DNA of 64,000 bases from Alphaproteobacteria bacterium (lineage in GTDB: Bacteria > Pseudomonadota > Alphaproteobacteria > Micavibrionales > Micavibrionaceae): the NCBI GenBank assembly GCA_017999645.1, contig JAGNLJ010000004.1:1-64000 (forward strand). The letters run 5' to 3'. Below the pieces are notes generated by a model, which was not told the origin of the DNA, did not search any database, and saw only the letters and a program-made list of their open reading frames with translations. Positions 26,538-35,275 of this stretch are shown piece after piece. How positions within the stretch are numbered: position 1 is the first letter of the stretch; each line of letters opens with the position of its first letter. Position numbers and translations under genes: made by a program.

Positions 26538-26891
26538 TTAAGGGGCGGCCCCGGGCTCTTGCTCCTGACGCCGCTTTGCTGTGCTTTCGTCCATGTATTT
26601 TTTAGAGCCCTTAAGAACCGATATTGCAAGTTGTTCGGTTGTTTCCAGGGTCTCTTCTGTGAGGTCTTTTATGCCCTCCTGAACCTTGGGATCGTTAGCT
26701 TTATCCCTGGCCCACTTGCCCATTTCAACGGCCATTTTTCCACCGGTCTCAAGCGTATGATGCATAAATTTTTCCGGAACGTCTTTTTTTTCAGGATTGT
26801 CTGCAAAGGTGCATTTTACTACTCCCCCGCCGACAGCTACGACCGTAAAAACTGCTACTAAAACTCCAAACCCAACTGCTACTGCACCCAT
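26538..26891 (-). CDS. small membrane-anchored hypothetical protein between cobS and cobT
   Basis: It has a hydrophobic N-terminus (residues ~3-26) that is a signal anchor or lipid-free signal, then a polar, helical, charged region of about 90 residues (METGGKMAVEMGKWARDKAND-like amphipathic helix, TEETLETTEQLA). AGAGGTG precedes the ATG by seven bases. No family recognised. It lies antisense-oriented between cobS and cobT, which are normally adjacent; its stop abuts the cobS stop. Sequence is AT-richer than the flanks, so it may be a late insertion. Confidence 0.6.
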   Translation of the reverse strand: MGAVAVGFGVLVAVFTVVAVGGGVVKCTFADNPEKKDVPEKFMHHTLETGGKMAVEMGKWARDKANDPKVQEGIKDLTEETLETTEQLAISVLKGSKKYMDESTAKRRQEQEPGAAP

Positions 26892-26982
26892 TTTTTTACA
26901 CCTCTTGTTATAGTTAGGTAATATTTATCACCACCGCGTTTTTTTCGCAAAATATGTCTAAATCGTGTGCTATATCAGGACC

Positions 26983-28812
26983 ATGAACAAACCGGATTCA
27001 GGCTCTAATTTCGAGGAATTCAAGAACGCCACGGCGGCGAGCGTGCGCACGATTGCGGGTTTACGTGATCTCGAGGTGACCTTTTCGAATTCCGAGCCAC
27101 CAATCGGCCGGGTTGTGACAACCGGAAAACCACGCCTGCCCCTGCCCGACTATAATATGAACGCGCAGTCGCTGCGTTTAGTTCGCGGCTGCGCCGATGC
27201 GCAGGCATTGCGTCTAGCCCATCACGATGAGAAAACGCACCGCAAACTCGCGCCCAAGGCCCGCGCCGCGCTCGAGGCCTTCAACGCCATGGAACAGGCG
27301 CGGGTTGAATCTATCGGCCACCAGAAAATGTCAGGCGTCGCGCATAATTTAAACGCAGTGCTGGAAGAAAAATGCAAACGGCTGGGCTTTGGCCTTGTGG
27401 GCACGCGCGAGCAAGTGCCGCTCGCCGAGGCGCTGCATGTGATGACGCGGCTGGCGCTCACGGGCGAAACTATTCCGCCATCGGCTGAAAACATGGTGAA
27501 GATGTGGAAGCCGTGGTTGCAGGGAAAAATCGGCAAGGATTTCGAGGAATTTTTTTCGGCGGAAACGATCAGCGACCAGCAAAAATTTGCTGAAGCCTCA
27601 AGAAAGTTAATCACCGCGCTGGAACTCGATCCCGGAGAGGCCGATGCGGGCGATGAAGAATCCAGCGATCAGGACAGCCAGACGCAAAAGGACGCGAAGG
27701 AAGGAAAAGATTCCAAGGAAGCGCAGGAATCAATCGACCCGAGCGATGAGATGGCGGAAGGCGAAGCCGAGAGCGATGCAGCGCCGGGCCTTGAGGAAAC
27801 AGACGAAGGCGGCGGCACGGGCGATGGCGAAATTGCCGCCGGAGAAAACAGACGCGTCCACGAAGATTATATTCACGGGCCGGAAGGGCTTTACAAAGTT
27901 TACACCCATGATTTCGACGAAGAAATCGAGGCGCAGGAACTTGCCGACGAAGACGAACTCACACGCCTGCGCCAGATGCTGGACCGCCAGCTCGGCCATC
28001 ACCAGACCGTCATCACGAAGCTCGCCAACCGTTTGATGCGCAAGCTCATGGCCAAGCAGCAGCGCACATGGCAGTTCGATCTGGAGGAAGGCATTTTAGA
28101 CGTCGCCCGCCTCGCCCGCGTTGTCGCCAACCCGAATGTGCCGCTGACCTTCAAGCAGGAAAAGGAAATGCCGTTCCGGGATACGGTCGTCACGCTCCTG
28201 ATCGACAATTCCGGATCGATGCGCGGGCGGCCTATCGCGATTGCCGCGATGACGACGGATATTATCGCGAGAACTTTAGAGCGTTGCGGCCTGAAAGTCG
28301 AAATTCTCGGCTTCACCACGCGGCAATGGAAAGGCGGCAAGGCGCGCGACCTGTGGATGCAATCGGGCCGCCCGTTAAATCCCGGACGCCTCAACGACAT
28401 CCGCCACATTATATACAAGGCCGCCGATGCGCCCATGCGCCGGACGCGCCGCAACCTTGGCCTGATGCTGAAGGAAGGTTTGCTGAAGGAAAATATCGAC
28501 GGCGAAGCGCTGGTCTGGGCTTACAACCGCCTCGCCGTCCGGCCCGAAGCGCGCAAGATCATGATGGTGATTTCCGACGGTGCGCCGGTTGACGATTCAA
28601 CGCTGTCAGTGAACCCGCCGAATTATCTCGAAATGGACCTTCGCAATGTCATCCGCTGGATCGAAAATGATTCAAAGGTCGAATTGACGGCTATCGGCAT
28701 CGGTCACGATGTCACGCGCTACTACAAAAAGGCCCTGACCATCACGGATGCCGACGAGCTGGCCCGTGCGCTGGCCGAGCAGCTGGCAGATTTGTTTGAT
28801 GAGGCTGGCTAG
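26983..28812 (+). CDS. cobT: cobaltochelatase subunit CobT-like VWA protein
   Basis: The partner of CobS. The N-terminal half is helical. A strongly acidic, Asp/Glu/Ser-rich segment occupies residues ~218-290. The C-terminal third is a von Willebrand A domain with a MIDAS motif [10 protein letters not shown] near residue 408 and [12 protein letters not shown] further on, as in CobT and in MoxR-associated VWA proteins. The ATG at 26983 follows CAGGA; an upstream in-frame ATG at 26965 is less likely. It is separated from cobS by an opposite-strand gene and needs its own promoter. Cobalt chelation is inferred from the family only. Confidence 0.9.
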   Translation: MNKPDSGSNFEEFKNATAASVRTIAGLRDLEVTFSNSEPPIGRVVTTGKPRLPLPDYNMNAQSLRLVRGCADAQALRLAHHDEKTHRKLAPKARAALEAFNAMEQARVESIGHQKMSGVAHNLNAVLEEKCKRLGFGLVGTREQVPLAEALHVMTRLALTGETIPPSAENMVKMWKPWLQGKIGKDFEEFFSAETISDQQKFAEASRKLITALELDPGEADAGDEESSDQDSQTQKDAKEGKDSKEAQESIDPSDEMAEGEAESDAAPGLEETDEGGGTGDGEIAAGENRRVHEDYIHGPEGLYKVYTHDFDEEIEAQELADEDELTRLRQMLDRQLGHHQTVITKLANRLMRKLMAKQQRTWQFDLEEGILDVARLARVVANPNVPLTFKQEKEMPFRDTVVTLLIDNSGSMRGRPIAIAAMTTDIIARTLERCGLKVEILGFTTRQWKGGKARDLWMQSGRPLNPGRLNDIRHIIYKAADAPMRRTRRNLGLMLKEGLLKENIDGEALVWAYNRLAVRPEARKIMMVISDGAPVDDSTLSVNPPNYLEMDLRNVIRWIENDSKVELTAIGIGHDVTRYYKKALTITDADELARALAEQLADLFDEAG

Positions 28813-28844
28813 AAAACACCCTGGAAATAGGCTAAAACTCCCTC

Positions 28845-30239
28845 ATGAGTGAGAAAAAATCCATCTATAAACCCCGGCCCGTCAGCGGCTTTCCCGAATG
28901 GCTTCCCGAGGTTCGCCTTGTCGAGCAGCAATGGCTGGATCATATCCGCAAGGTTTTTGAATCGTACGGTTACTGCTCGATCGAAACGCCAGCCGTTGAG
29001 GAGCTGAATGTCATCCAGGCCAAGGGCGGCGATGGCGGCGCGGATGTGGACAAGGAAGTTTATGTTATCGAGCGCCTGCATAAAGAAGACGGCGATAAGG
29101 AAGCGCGGCTGGCCCTGCATTTCGACCAGACTGTTCCGCTGGCGCGTTACGTGGCGCAGCATTTCAATGAACTGGTGTTCCCGTTCAAGCGATATCAAAT
29201 GCAGAAAGTCTGGCGCGGCGAGCGGCCGCAATCCGGGCGTTTCCGTGAATTCTACCAGTGCGATATCGACGTGATTAATCCGGATAATCTGCCGCTGCAT
29301 TTCGATGCGGAAATGCCGGCGATTATCTGGGAAATTCTCGCGGCCCTGCCGGGGATGGAGAATGAGAAGATTCAGCTCTGCATAAGTAACAGAAAAATAC
29401 TAATCGGTTTATGCGAAGTTTTAGGAATTCAAAACATCACTGAGACAACGCGCATCATTGACAAAATTCACAAAGTAAACGATGGCACTGCCATCGCCGA
29501 TATGCTGATCGAGCAAGCAGGCCTGACTTCAGACCAAGCAAATATAATTTTAAATCTGGCATTGATAAGGGGCTCTTATTCTAAAATATCTGGATTGCTT
29601 CGCGATTTCATCGCTCGCAATGACGTCATTGCGAGGAGCAAAAGCGACGAAGCAATCCAAGCCTTCAATGAAGGCGTTGAAGAACTAACATTTGTGATGG
29701 AACAACTTAAACACTTACCTAAAGGCGCAGTTGTTGCCGACCTCTCTATCGTTCGCGGGCTCGATTATTACACCGGTACGGTTTATGAGACGGTGTTTGT
29801 CGATGACCCAGGGTATGGCTCGATCTGCTCCGGCGGGCGTTACGATGATCTTGCGAGCAATTACATTAATAAGAAACTGCCCGGCGTTGGAATCTCGATT
29901 GGTTTTTCGAGATTGTTTGCGCGACTTAAGGAACAGGGAAAGCTTCCCGTCGGGCCGGTGGCGGCGACGGATGTGCTGGTGACATTGATTGACGAGAGCG
30001 AGCGCGCCTCGTCCGCCAAAAAGGCGAAAGAGCTGCGCGATGCCGGGTTTAACGTCGAGATGTATCACAAGGCGAACAACCCCAAGAAACAATTCGAATA
30101 CGCCGAGAAAAAGGGAATCCCGTTCGTGTTCGTACCAAAGGATGGAGCGCCGGGCGTGTGGGAGGTCAAAAATATGAAGGAACGCAAACAATCGTCCGAA
30201 CAGGACTGGCTCAAAGAGATGGAGGGATGCTGTGGTTAG
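28845..30239 (+). CDS. hisS: histidyl-tRNA synthetase with in-frame palindromic-repeat insertion
   Basis: Class II synthetase charging tRNA-His. Motif 2 (QMQKVWRGERPQSGRFREFYQCDIDVI region), the HisA motifs RGLDYYTGTVYE and SGGRYDDL, and a C-terminal anticodon-binding domain are intact. Residues ~250-272 (LLRDFIARNDVIARSKSDEA) are encoded by a 67-base palindrome that also occurs between genes in this window, so this stretch is a repeat-derived insert. It lies in the helical region between motif 2 and the HisA motifs, away from the active site. The flanking 29380-29730 is AT-richer than the rest. Enzyme length 464 aa. Confidence 0.94.
   Translation: MSEKKSIYKPRPVSGFPEWLPEVRLVEQQWLDHIRKVFESYGYCSIETPAVEELNVIQAKGGDGGADVDKEVYVIERLHKEDGDKEARLALHFDQTVPLARYVAQHFNELVFPFKRYQMQKVWRGERPQSGRFREFYQCDIDVINPDNLPLHFDAEMPAIIWEILAALPGMENEKIQLCISNRKILIGLCEVLGIQNITETTRIIDKIHKVNDGTAIADMLIEQAGLTSDQANIILNLALIRGSYSKISGLLRDFIARNDVIARSKSDEAIQAFNEGVEELTFVMEQLKHLPKGAVVADLSIVRGLDYYTGTVYETVFVDDPGYGSICSGGRYDDLASNYINKKLPGVGISIGFSRLFARLKEQGKLPVGPVAATDVLVTLIDESERASSAKKAKELRDAGFNVEMYHKANNPKKQFEYAEKKGIPFVFVPKDGAPGVWEVKNMKERKQSSEQDWLKEMEGCCG
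29592..29658. repeat. palindromic repeat, family B, inside hisS
   Basis: GGATTGCTTCG at the left end and CGAAGCAATCC at the right end are perfect inverted copies. The centre is an 18-base perfect palindrome CGCAATGACGTCATTGCG. It is translated in frame as hisS residues ~250-272. The same half-units occur at 38730-38801 and 62122-62196 in the opposite relative order. Confidence 0.92.
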
Positions 30240-30921
30240 ACGACTAAAATGGATCCCGGCCTTCGCCGGGATTGCGGTGTTATTATTTGCTTATAGTGCG
30301 ATAGCCGAAGATGAAACCCCCGTCACCTATTCCCCGGCACCGTGCGATTTTTCGGTGACGTTCCCGTCCAGCCCCTACACCGCGCGCAAGTGCGACGATG
30401 AGGACAAAACGAAATGCTATGACATGACCAGTTACACCAAGGTCTATGACATGGCCTCGACGGTGAATTTTCGCGTCATCTGCAACAAGATCGATGAATC
30501 GGTTTACAAGCATTACAGCGCCGAGGTGATGGAAGCGACGCTGCGCGCGATGACCAACCGCACAGTGGTGCAGACATTCGACACCACCTTCCGCACCGAA
30601 GACAATTACAAGCAGGCCGCGCTGATCGGTGAGGGACAATCAGGCATACTGTCGACTATATATATCGCGCAGCTCTGGATCGGGCATGGCTCGGCCCTGT
30701 CGGTCGAGGCGGAAATGATCGGCGAAGCGCATGACGACGCCGACAAGCTGCTGAGTGATGTTTTAAAAAGCGTTCATTACCTGACCGACGAGGAGCGCAA
30801 GGCGAAGCTGCCGAAGGACAAGGAAGCGGACGAGGATAAAGACGCCGAAAAAGAAGATAAAGACGACGATAAAAAAGAAGAGTCCAAAGAAGAAAAGCCG
30901 GAAGAGAAGAAAGCAGAATAA
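30232..30921 (+). CDS. secreted hypothetical protein with charged C-terminal tail
   Basis: It starts at GTG 30232, with GGAGGG five bases upstream, overlapping the hisS stop by 8 bases. The N-terminus is a signal peptide ending near AIAEDE, and its KWIPAFAGI part is encoded by a family A palindromic unit. The mature region (~165 residues) contains four Cys (APCDFSV, KCDDEDKTKCYD, VICNK) and mixed alpha/beta character; no family recognised. The last ~45 residues are almost only Lys, Asp and Glu. Possibly a periplasmic protein; function unknown. Confidence 0.65.
   Translation: MVRRLKWIPAFAGIAVLLFAYSAIAEDETPVTYSPAPCDFSVTFPSSPYTARKCDDEDKTKCYDMTSYTKVYDMASTVNFRVICNKIDESVYKHYSAEVMEATLRAMTNRTVVQTFDTTFRTEDNYKQAALIGEGQSGILSTIYIAQLWIGHGSALSVEAEMIGEAHDDADKLLSDVLKSVHYLTDEERKAKLPKDKEADEDKDAEKEDKDDDKKEESKEEKPEEKKAE
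30250..30275. repeat. palindromic repeat unit, family A, in a signal-peptide coding region
   Basis: ATCCCGGC (30253-30260) and GCCGGGAT (30265-30272) form a perfect 8-base stem around CTTC, preceded by TGG as in the family A ending ATCCA. It encodes WIPAFAGI of the secreted protein. Confidence 0.8.
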
Positions 30922-31289
30922 TGCCGCATATGATTCTTGAATATTCGGACAACGTCATCGACCGGCCCGTGCCGGGCGCCCTGTTATCAGAATTGCATGA
31001 CGCGCTGGTGGCGAGCGGCCCTTACGACATGACGCAGGTCAAAAGCCGCATCGTCATTCACGACAAGCACCAGACGTCGGATGGCAAGAACGACCAGGCT
31101 TTCGTCCACCTTCAGCTTGCGATTATGCCGCGCGATGAAAAAATCATGAAGGAAACCAGCGAGAAGCTCCTCGCCTTCCTGCAGGAAAAATTTCCCAAGA
31201 CCAAGAAGGACAAAAACTGCTCCTTCAGCGTCGAGATTCGTTTGCTGGATAAGAACACTTATATGAAGGCAGCGAGCGGGACGCTCTGA
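30921..31289 (+). CDS. 5-carboxymethyl-2-hydroxymuconate delta-isomerase-like protein (tautomerase superfamily)
   Basis: The N-terminus MPHMILEYSDNV matches the CHMI family, in which Pro2 becomes the N-terminal catalytic base after Met removal. SRIVIHDKHQTSDGK and the C-terminal SFSVEIRLLDKNTYMKA also follow that family. The classical role is isomerisation in homoprotocatechuate breakdown, but isolated copies outside that pathway are common and no other catabolic gene is nearby, so the physiological substrate is open. Length of 122 aa is usual. Its ATG overlaps the upstream stop by 1 base (TAATG). Confidence 0.85.
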   Translation: MPHMILEYSDNVIDRPVPGALLSELHDALVASGPYDMTQVKSRIVIHDKHQTSDGKNDQAFVHLQLAIMPRDEKIMKETSEKLLAFLQEKFPKTKKDKNCSFSVEIRLLDKNTYMKAASGTL

Positions 31290-31293
31290 AGAA

Positions 31294-31716
31294 TCACGCG
31301 CGCGTTTCTGCCAGCGTTTTGATTCTCTCCACCATCGCGAAGAAGCCGTTGCGGCGGTTCGGACTCAAATTCTGATCGAGCCCGATTTTTTTAAACGCAC
31401 CCTCGACATCGATATTGGTTAATTCCGCGACCGGTTTATCCTGGTAGGCGACCACCAGCAGCGCGATCAAGCCGCGCACGATATGGGCGTCGCTGTCGGC
31501 CCGGAAATGAAATTTGCCACCCTTAACCCCGGCTACCATCCAGACGCGGCTGGTGCAGCCCTGAACCAGATTTTCATCTGTTTTCAGTGCGTTATCCATT
31601 TCCGGTAAAGTCCTGCCTAAATCAATCAGGTAGCGATAACGTTCCTCCCAGTCCGAAAACAGGGAGAAATTTTCGACCATTTCCTGAAGATTTTGGGTGC
31701 TGCTGCCTTGCGTCAT
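31294..31716 (-). CDS. sufE: Fe-S cluster assembly sulfur acceptor SufE
   Basis: SufE accepts persulfide from the cysteine desulfurase SufS and passes it to the SUF scaffold. The acceptor Cys is at residue 54 in the conserved LVQGCTSRVW; DSDAHIVRGLIALL and the closing NLSPNRRNGFFAMVERIK are family signatures. It is complete at 140 aa. It stands alone, converging on the isomerase gene and divergent from clpX; the other suf genes are not in this window. Confidence 0.95.
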   Translation of the reverse strand: MTQGSSTQNLQEMVENFSLFSDWEERYRYLIDLGRTLPEMDNALKTDENLVQGCTSRVWMVAGVKGGKFHFRADSDAHIVRGLIALLVVAYQDKPVAELTNIDVEGAFKKIGLDQNLSPNRRNGFFAMVERIKTLAETRA

Positions 31717-31847
31717 AATTTTCTATAATGAATTAAGCATCTCGTCACTTTAGATATATTATAATCGAGGTGTGGCGCAAGGACGCATGCGAAAATCGGG
31801 GGACTTGTTTTTAAGACTGGAAAAGCCGATTTTAAATCTTAAGAGAC

Positions 31848-31876
31848 TTGCACAGCGCGGCACCGCTTGGCAGATT
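31848..31876 (+). promoter_or_regulatory. candidate sigma70-type promoter of clpX
   Basis: TTGCAC (31848-31853) and CAGATT (31871-31876) are 17 bases apart, placing the start near 31883, about 30 bases before the clpX ATG. Match to consensus is moderate; no RpoH-type motif was recognised. Confidence 0.35.
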
Positions 31877-31911
31877 GAATTAAAGAACGACAACGGGATA
31901 GAGAACCTTCC

Positions 31912-33201
31912 ATGAGCAAAGCAGCATCCGGCGAGACAAAGAATACTCTCTACTGCTCCTTCTGCGGCAAGAGCCAGCACGAGGTCCGCAAGCTTATCGC
32001 GGGCCCGAATGTTTTCATCTGTAATGAATGCGTCGAACTCTGCATGGATATCATCCGTGAAGAGGACAAGAGCCAGCTCGTCCGTCATGGTGACGGCGTT
32101 CCAACGCCCAGCGATATCAAAACAGTTCTCGATGATTACGTGATCGGCCAGGAACGCGCGAAGCGCATTCTCTCGGTCGCGGTTCACAACCATTACAAAC
32201 GCCTCGAACATGGCGGCAAGGGCGCGGAAGTCGAAATTTCGAAATCGAACATCCTGCTCGTTGGCCCGACCGGTTCGGGTAAGACGCTGCTGGCGCAGAC
32301 GCTGGCACGGATTCTCGATGTTCCCTTCACGATGGCGGATGCGACGACTTTGACCGAAGCCGGTTATGTCGGCGAAGACGTTGAAAATATCGTCCTGAAA
32401 CTTCTGCAGGCGTCTGACTATAATGTCGAACGTGCGCAGAAAGGCATCGTCTATATCGACGAGATCGACAAAATCTCGCGCAAATCTGATAACCCCTCGA
32501 TCACCCGCGACGTTTCGGGCGAAGGCGTTCAGCAGGCTCTCTTGAAATTAATGGAAGGCACGGTTGCGAGCGTCCCCCCGCAGGGCGGACGTAAACATCC
32601 GCAGCAGGAATTTTTACAAGTCGACACCGCGAATATTCTTTTCATCTGCGGCGGCGCGTTCTCGGGCCTTGATAAGATCATCACCCAGCGCGGACGAGGC
32701 ACCAATATCGGTTTCGGCGCCGACGTTAAAAATATGGATGAGAAAAAACCCGGCGAAGCATTCCAGAGCCTGGAGCCTGAAGATTTGCTGAAATACGGCC
32801 TGATCCCGGAATTCGTCGGACGCCTGCCCGTCATCGCGACGCTCGAAGACCTCGACGAGGCCGCCTTGATCACCATCCTGACGCAGCCGAAGAACGCGCT
32901 GGTCAAGCAATACCAGAAGCTTTTCGAAATGGAGGGCGCGACCCTGAAATTCTCCGACGACGCGCTCAGCGCTGTTGCGAAGAAAGCCATCGAGCGCAAA
33001 ACCGGCGCGCGCGGCCTTCGCTCCATCCTTGAGAACCTGTTGTTAGACACGATGTACGAACTGCCGGACAAGGAAGACATCCAGGAAGTTGTCGTCAACG
33101 AGGACACCGTCAAGGAAAACAAGACGCCCGTTTACGTCATCGCCGACGCCAAGAAAAAGAAAAAAGAAAAAAAAGACGATAAAGAAGCAGCGGCGAGTTA
33201 A
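31912..33201 (+). CDS. clpX: ATP-dependent Clp protease ATP-binding subunit ClpX
   Basis: AAA+ unfoldase feeding the ClpP protease. The N-terminal zinc-binding domain has Cys15, Cys18, Cys37 and Cys40 (CSFC, CNEC); Walker A GPTGSGKT is at 118-125; Walker [12 protein letters not shown], the pore loop YVGED and the IGF-like loop region NIGFG are present, as is sensor 2 GARGLRSI. The C-terminus ends in a Lys-rich tail. At 429 aa it is full length. clpP and lon, common neighbours, are not in this window. Confidence 0.97.
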   Translation: MSKAASGETKNTLYCSFCGKSQHEVRKLIAGPNVFICNECVELCMDIIREEDKSQLVRHGDGVPTPSDIKTVLDDYVIGQERAKRILSVAVHNHYKRLEHGGKGAEVEISKSNILLVGPTGSGKTLLAQTLARILDVPFTMADATTLTEAGYVGEDVENIVLKLLQASDYNVERAQKGIVYIDEIDKISRKSDNPSITRDVSGEGVQQALLKLMEGTVASVPPQGGRKHPQQEFLQVDTANILFICGGAFSGLDKIITQRGRGTNIGFGADVKNMDEKKPGEAFQSLEPEDLLKYGLIPEFVGRLPVIATLEDLDEAALITILTQPKNALVKQYQKLFEMEGATLKFSDDALSAVAKKAIERKTGARGLRSILENLLLDTMYELPDKEDIQEVVVNEDTVKENKTPVYVIADAKKKKKEKKDDKEAAAS

Positions 33202-33210
33202 GTTTTTTTC

Positions 33211-33279
33211 TGTCATCCCGGCGCACGCCGGGATCGGGTGAGTAACTAGCAATCAGATTCTGGCTCTCGCCGGGATGAC
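33211..33279. repeat. palindromic repeat, family A, after clpX
   Basis: TGTCATCCCGGC at the left and GCCGGGATGAC at the right are inverted ends; the left end forms its own hairpin with CGCCGGGATC. A T7 run precedes it. It occupies most of the clpX to DHH gene gap and may terminate clpX transcripts. Confidence 0.85.
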
Positions 33280-33299
33280 GACAATGCGGGGAGATCCAG

Positions 33300-34256
33300 A
33301 TGTCGAAACAAGCCAAGATCATGCCGGAACGTAATAAAAAGTACCGCCTGATCACTCGCAGCGACATGGATGGACTGGTCTGCGGCGTACTGCTGAAGGA
33401 ACTGGGACTCATCGAAGACGTCACCTTCGCCCATCCCAAAGACATGCAGGACGGATTAATCGAAGTCGGTGCCAGTGATATCACCACCAACCTGCCCTAT
33501 GTCGAGGGCGTTTACCTGGCCTTCGACCACCACGCCAGCGAAGTCGAGCGCGTGAAGGGCAAACCGGACAATCATGTCATCGACCCTAAGGCGCCGTCCG
33601 CCGCGCGCGTGGTTTACGATTATTTCGGCGGTGCCGAGCGCTTTCCCGACATTCCCGAAGATATGATGGCCGCCGTCGATAAAGCCGACACCGCCAATTT
33701 CAGCAAAGAAGAAATCCTGAACCCCGAGGGCTGGGAGCTGCTCAGCTTCCTGATGGATGCGCGTACCGGTTTGGGGCGCTTCCGCGATTTCAACATTTCG
33801 AACTACCAGCTGATGATGAAGCTGATTGATTTCTGCTCCAAGCATAATTCGATCGACAACATTCTGAAGCTGCCGGACGTCAAAGAGCGCGTCGATCTGT
33901 ACTTCGAACACCAGATGAAATTCCGCGAGCAGATCCAGCGCTGCGCCACCGTTCATAAAAACCTGATCGTTCTCGACCTGCGCCAGGAAGAAACGATCTG
34001 GGCCGGTAACCGCTTCGTGATTTACGCCCTATTCCCCCAGTGCAACATCTCGGTTCATATTTTGTGGGGCAAGAACAAGCAGAACACCGTTTTCGCTATC
34101 GGCAAATCGATCCTGAACCGCACATCGAAAACCCATATCGGCAAGCTCTGCCTTGAATATGGCGGCGGCGGGCACGAAGCAGCGGGCACCTGCCAGGTTG
34201 AAAACCTGCGTTCGGAAGAACTGCTGAACGAGCTGATCGAAAAAATCACGAAGTGA
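33300..34256 (+). CDS. DHH-family phosphoesterase
   Basis: It has DHH-superfamily motifs: RSDMDGLVCG near residues 20-29 (metal ligands), YLAFDHHASE around 73-82, DKADTANF, and the DHHA1-type GGGGHEAAGTC close to the C-terminus. Members are exopolyphosphatases, nanoRNases or cyclic-dinucleotide phosphodiesterases; this subgroup is often labelled exopolyphosphatase-related without proof. GGGGAG precedes the ATG. It is followed seven bases later by the S66 peptidase gene in the same direction. Confidence 0.88.
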   Translation: MSKQAKIMPERNKKYRLITRSDMDGLVCGVLLKELGLIEDVTFAHPKDMQDGLIEVGASDITTNLPYVEGVYLAFDHHASEVERVKGKPDNHVIDPKAPSAARVVYDYFGGAERFPDIPEDMMAAVDKADTANFSKEEILNPEGWELLSFLMDARTGLGRFRDFNISNYQLMMKLIDFCSKHNSIDNILKLPDVKERVDLYFEHQMKFREQIQRCATVHKNLIVLDLRQEETIWAGNRFVIYALFPQCNISVHILWGKNKQNTVFAIGKSILNRTSKTHIGKLCLEYGGGGHEAAGTCQVENLRSEELLNELIEKITK

Positions 34257-34263
34257 TACTCCC

Positions 34264-35166
34264 ATGATTCCTTCCCCTCTCAGGCCCGGCGATACAATCG
34301 GCGTCATGGCGCCTTCGAGCTATGTTGAGAAGAAGGACATCGAGAAATCAAAAGCCCTGCTCGAGAAAAAGGGCTACAAGGTTTTCATCCACCCGCAGAC
34401 TTACGAGCGCGAGAACCAATCCGCCGGAACGCATCTTCAAAAGACCCTCGCATTGCAGGGATTGTGGCAGCGCCCCGACATCACGGCGATCTGGGCGGCG
34501 GGTGGCGGCAACCGCGCCATGCACCTGCTGGACTCGATCAATTTTGAAGCGATGAAACGTAAACCGAAAATCCTGATCGGATTCAGCGACGTTACCGCCC
34601 TGCTCAACGCCGTCACTGTCCACACCGGCATTCCGACCGTGCACGGTCCGGTGTTCAAAAATCTTTCTGGGTATAAGCAGCTCGACCATCTGCTCGACCT
34701 TCTTGCGGGTAAGAAAATTTCATATCCGTGGAATAAAATTAAAGTGCTTTCACCTGGCAAGGCGGAAGGTCCTCTCATCGGCGGCAACCTCAGCATCTTT
34801 CAATATCTTCCAAAAACCTTGCCGGGAGAATTCTGGAAGGACTCCTTGCTATTTCTCGAAGATTGCGGCGAAGAGCTGAGCCGCGTCGACCGCATGCTGC
34901 TTCATTTGCGGCGCAGCGGCATTTTGAAAGACGTCAGCGGCATCATTATGGGTCAGTTCACCGATTCGAAAGACACCGGCCGCCCGTTCGGCTTCACACT
35001 CGAGGAAATCATCCGCGAACACACGGAATCGTTAGGAGTCCCTGTGGTTATGAACGCCCCGTTCGGCCACGGGAAGGAGCTGTACGCGTTCCCGGTGGGG
35101 GTCAAGGCGGCCCTGGATACGCAGAAAAAAACCTTGAAACTGTCCGGTACCCTTTCTCATAAATGA
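34264..35166 (+). CDS. LD-carboxypeptidase (S66 family, LdcA/MccF type)
   Basis: Serine peptidase of peptidoglycan recycling that removes the terminal D-Ala from the tetrapeptide, or a MccF-type immunity enzyme. PGDTIGVMAPSS at the N-terminus, the nucleophile Ser108 in LIGFSDVTAL, the Glu in LLFLEDCGEE (near 195) and the His in APFGHG (near 272) make the Ser-Glu-His triad. No signal peptide is present, so it acts in the cytoplasm, which suits LdcA. It is 300 aa and probably co-transcribed with the DHH gene. Confidence 0.9.
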   Translation: MIPSPLRPGDTIGVMAPSSYVEKKDIEKSKALLEKKGYKVFIHPQTYERENQSAGTHLQKTLALQGLWQRPDITAIWAAGGGNRAMHLLDSINFEAMKRKPKILIGFSDVTALLNAVTVHTGIPTVHGPVFKNLSGYKQLDHLLDLLAGKKISYPWNKIKVLSPGKAEGPLIGGNLSIFQYLPKTLPGEFWKDSLLFLEDCGEELSRVDRMLLHLRRSGILKDVSGIIMGQFTDSKDTGRPFGFTLEEIIREHTESLGVPVVMNAPFGHGKELYAFPVGVKAALDTQKKTLKLSGTLSHK

Positions 35167-35206
35167 TTGATATATAAGTAGATTTCTTGATTTTCTTATA
35201 TGAAAT

Positions 35207-35235
35207 TTGACTTATATATGCTCTTCTGTGATACA
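35207..35235 (+). promoter_or_regulatory. sigma70-type promoter for the gene at 35276
   Basis: TTGACT (35207-35212), 17 bases, GATACA (35230-35235) in an AT-rich stretch. Initiation would be near 35242, about 34 bases before the GTG start. Confidence 0.5.
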
Positions 35236-35275
35236 CTCCGTTTAACCATAAAAAAAGTTACACAGGGTTGGTTGC

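Noticed and set aside
31759..32211. 150-codon minus-strand frame across the clpX 5' end
   Set aside because: It overlaps the highly conserved ClpX zinc domain and P-loop region and the clpX promoter; no independent evidence.
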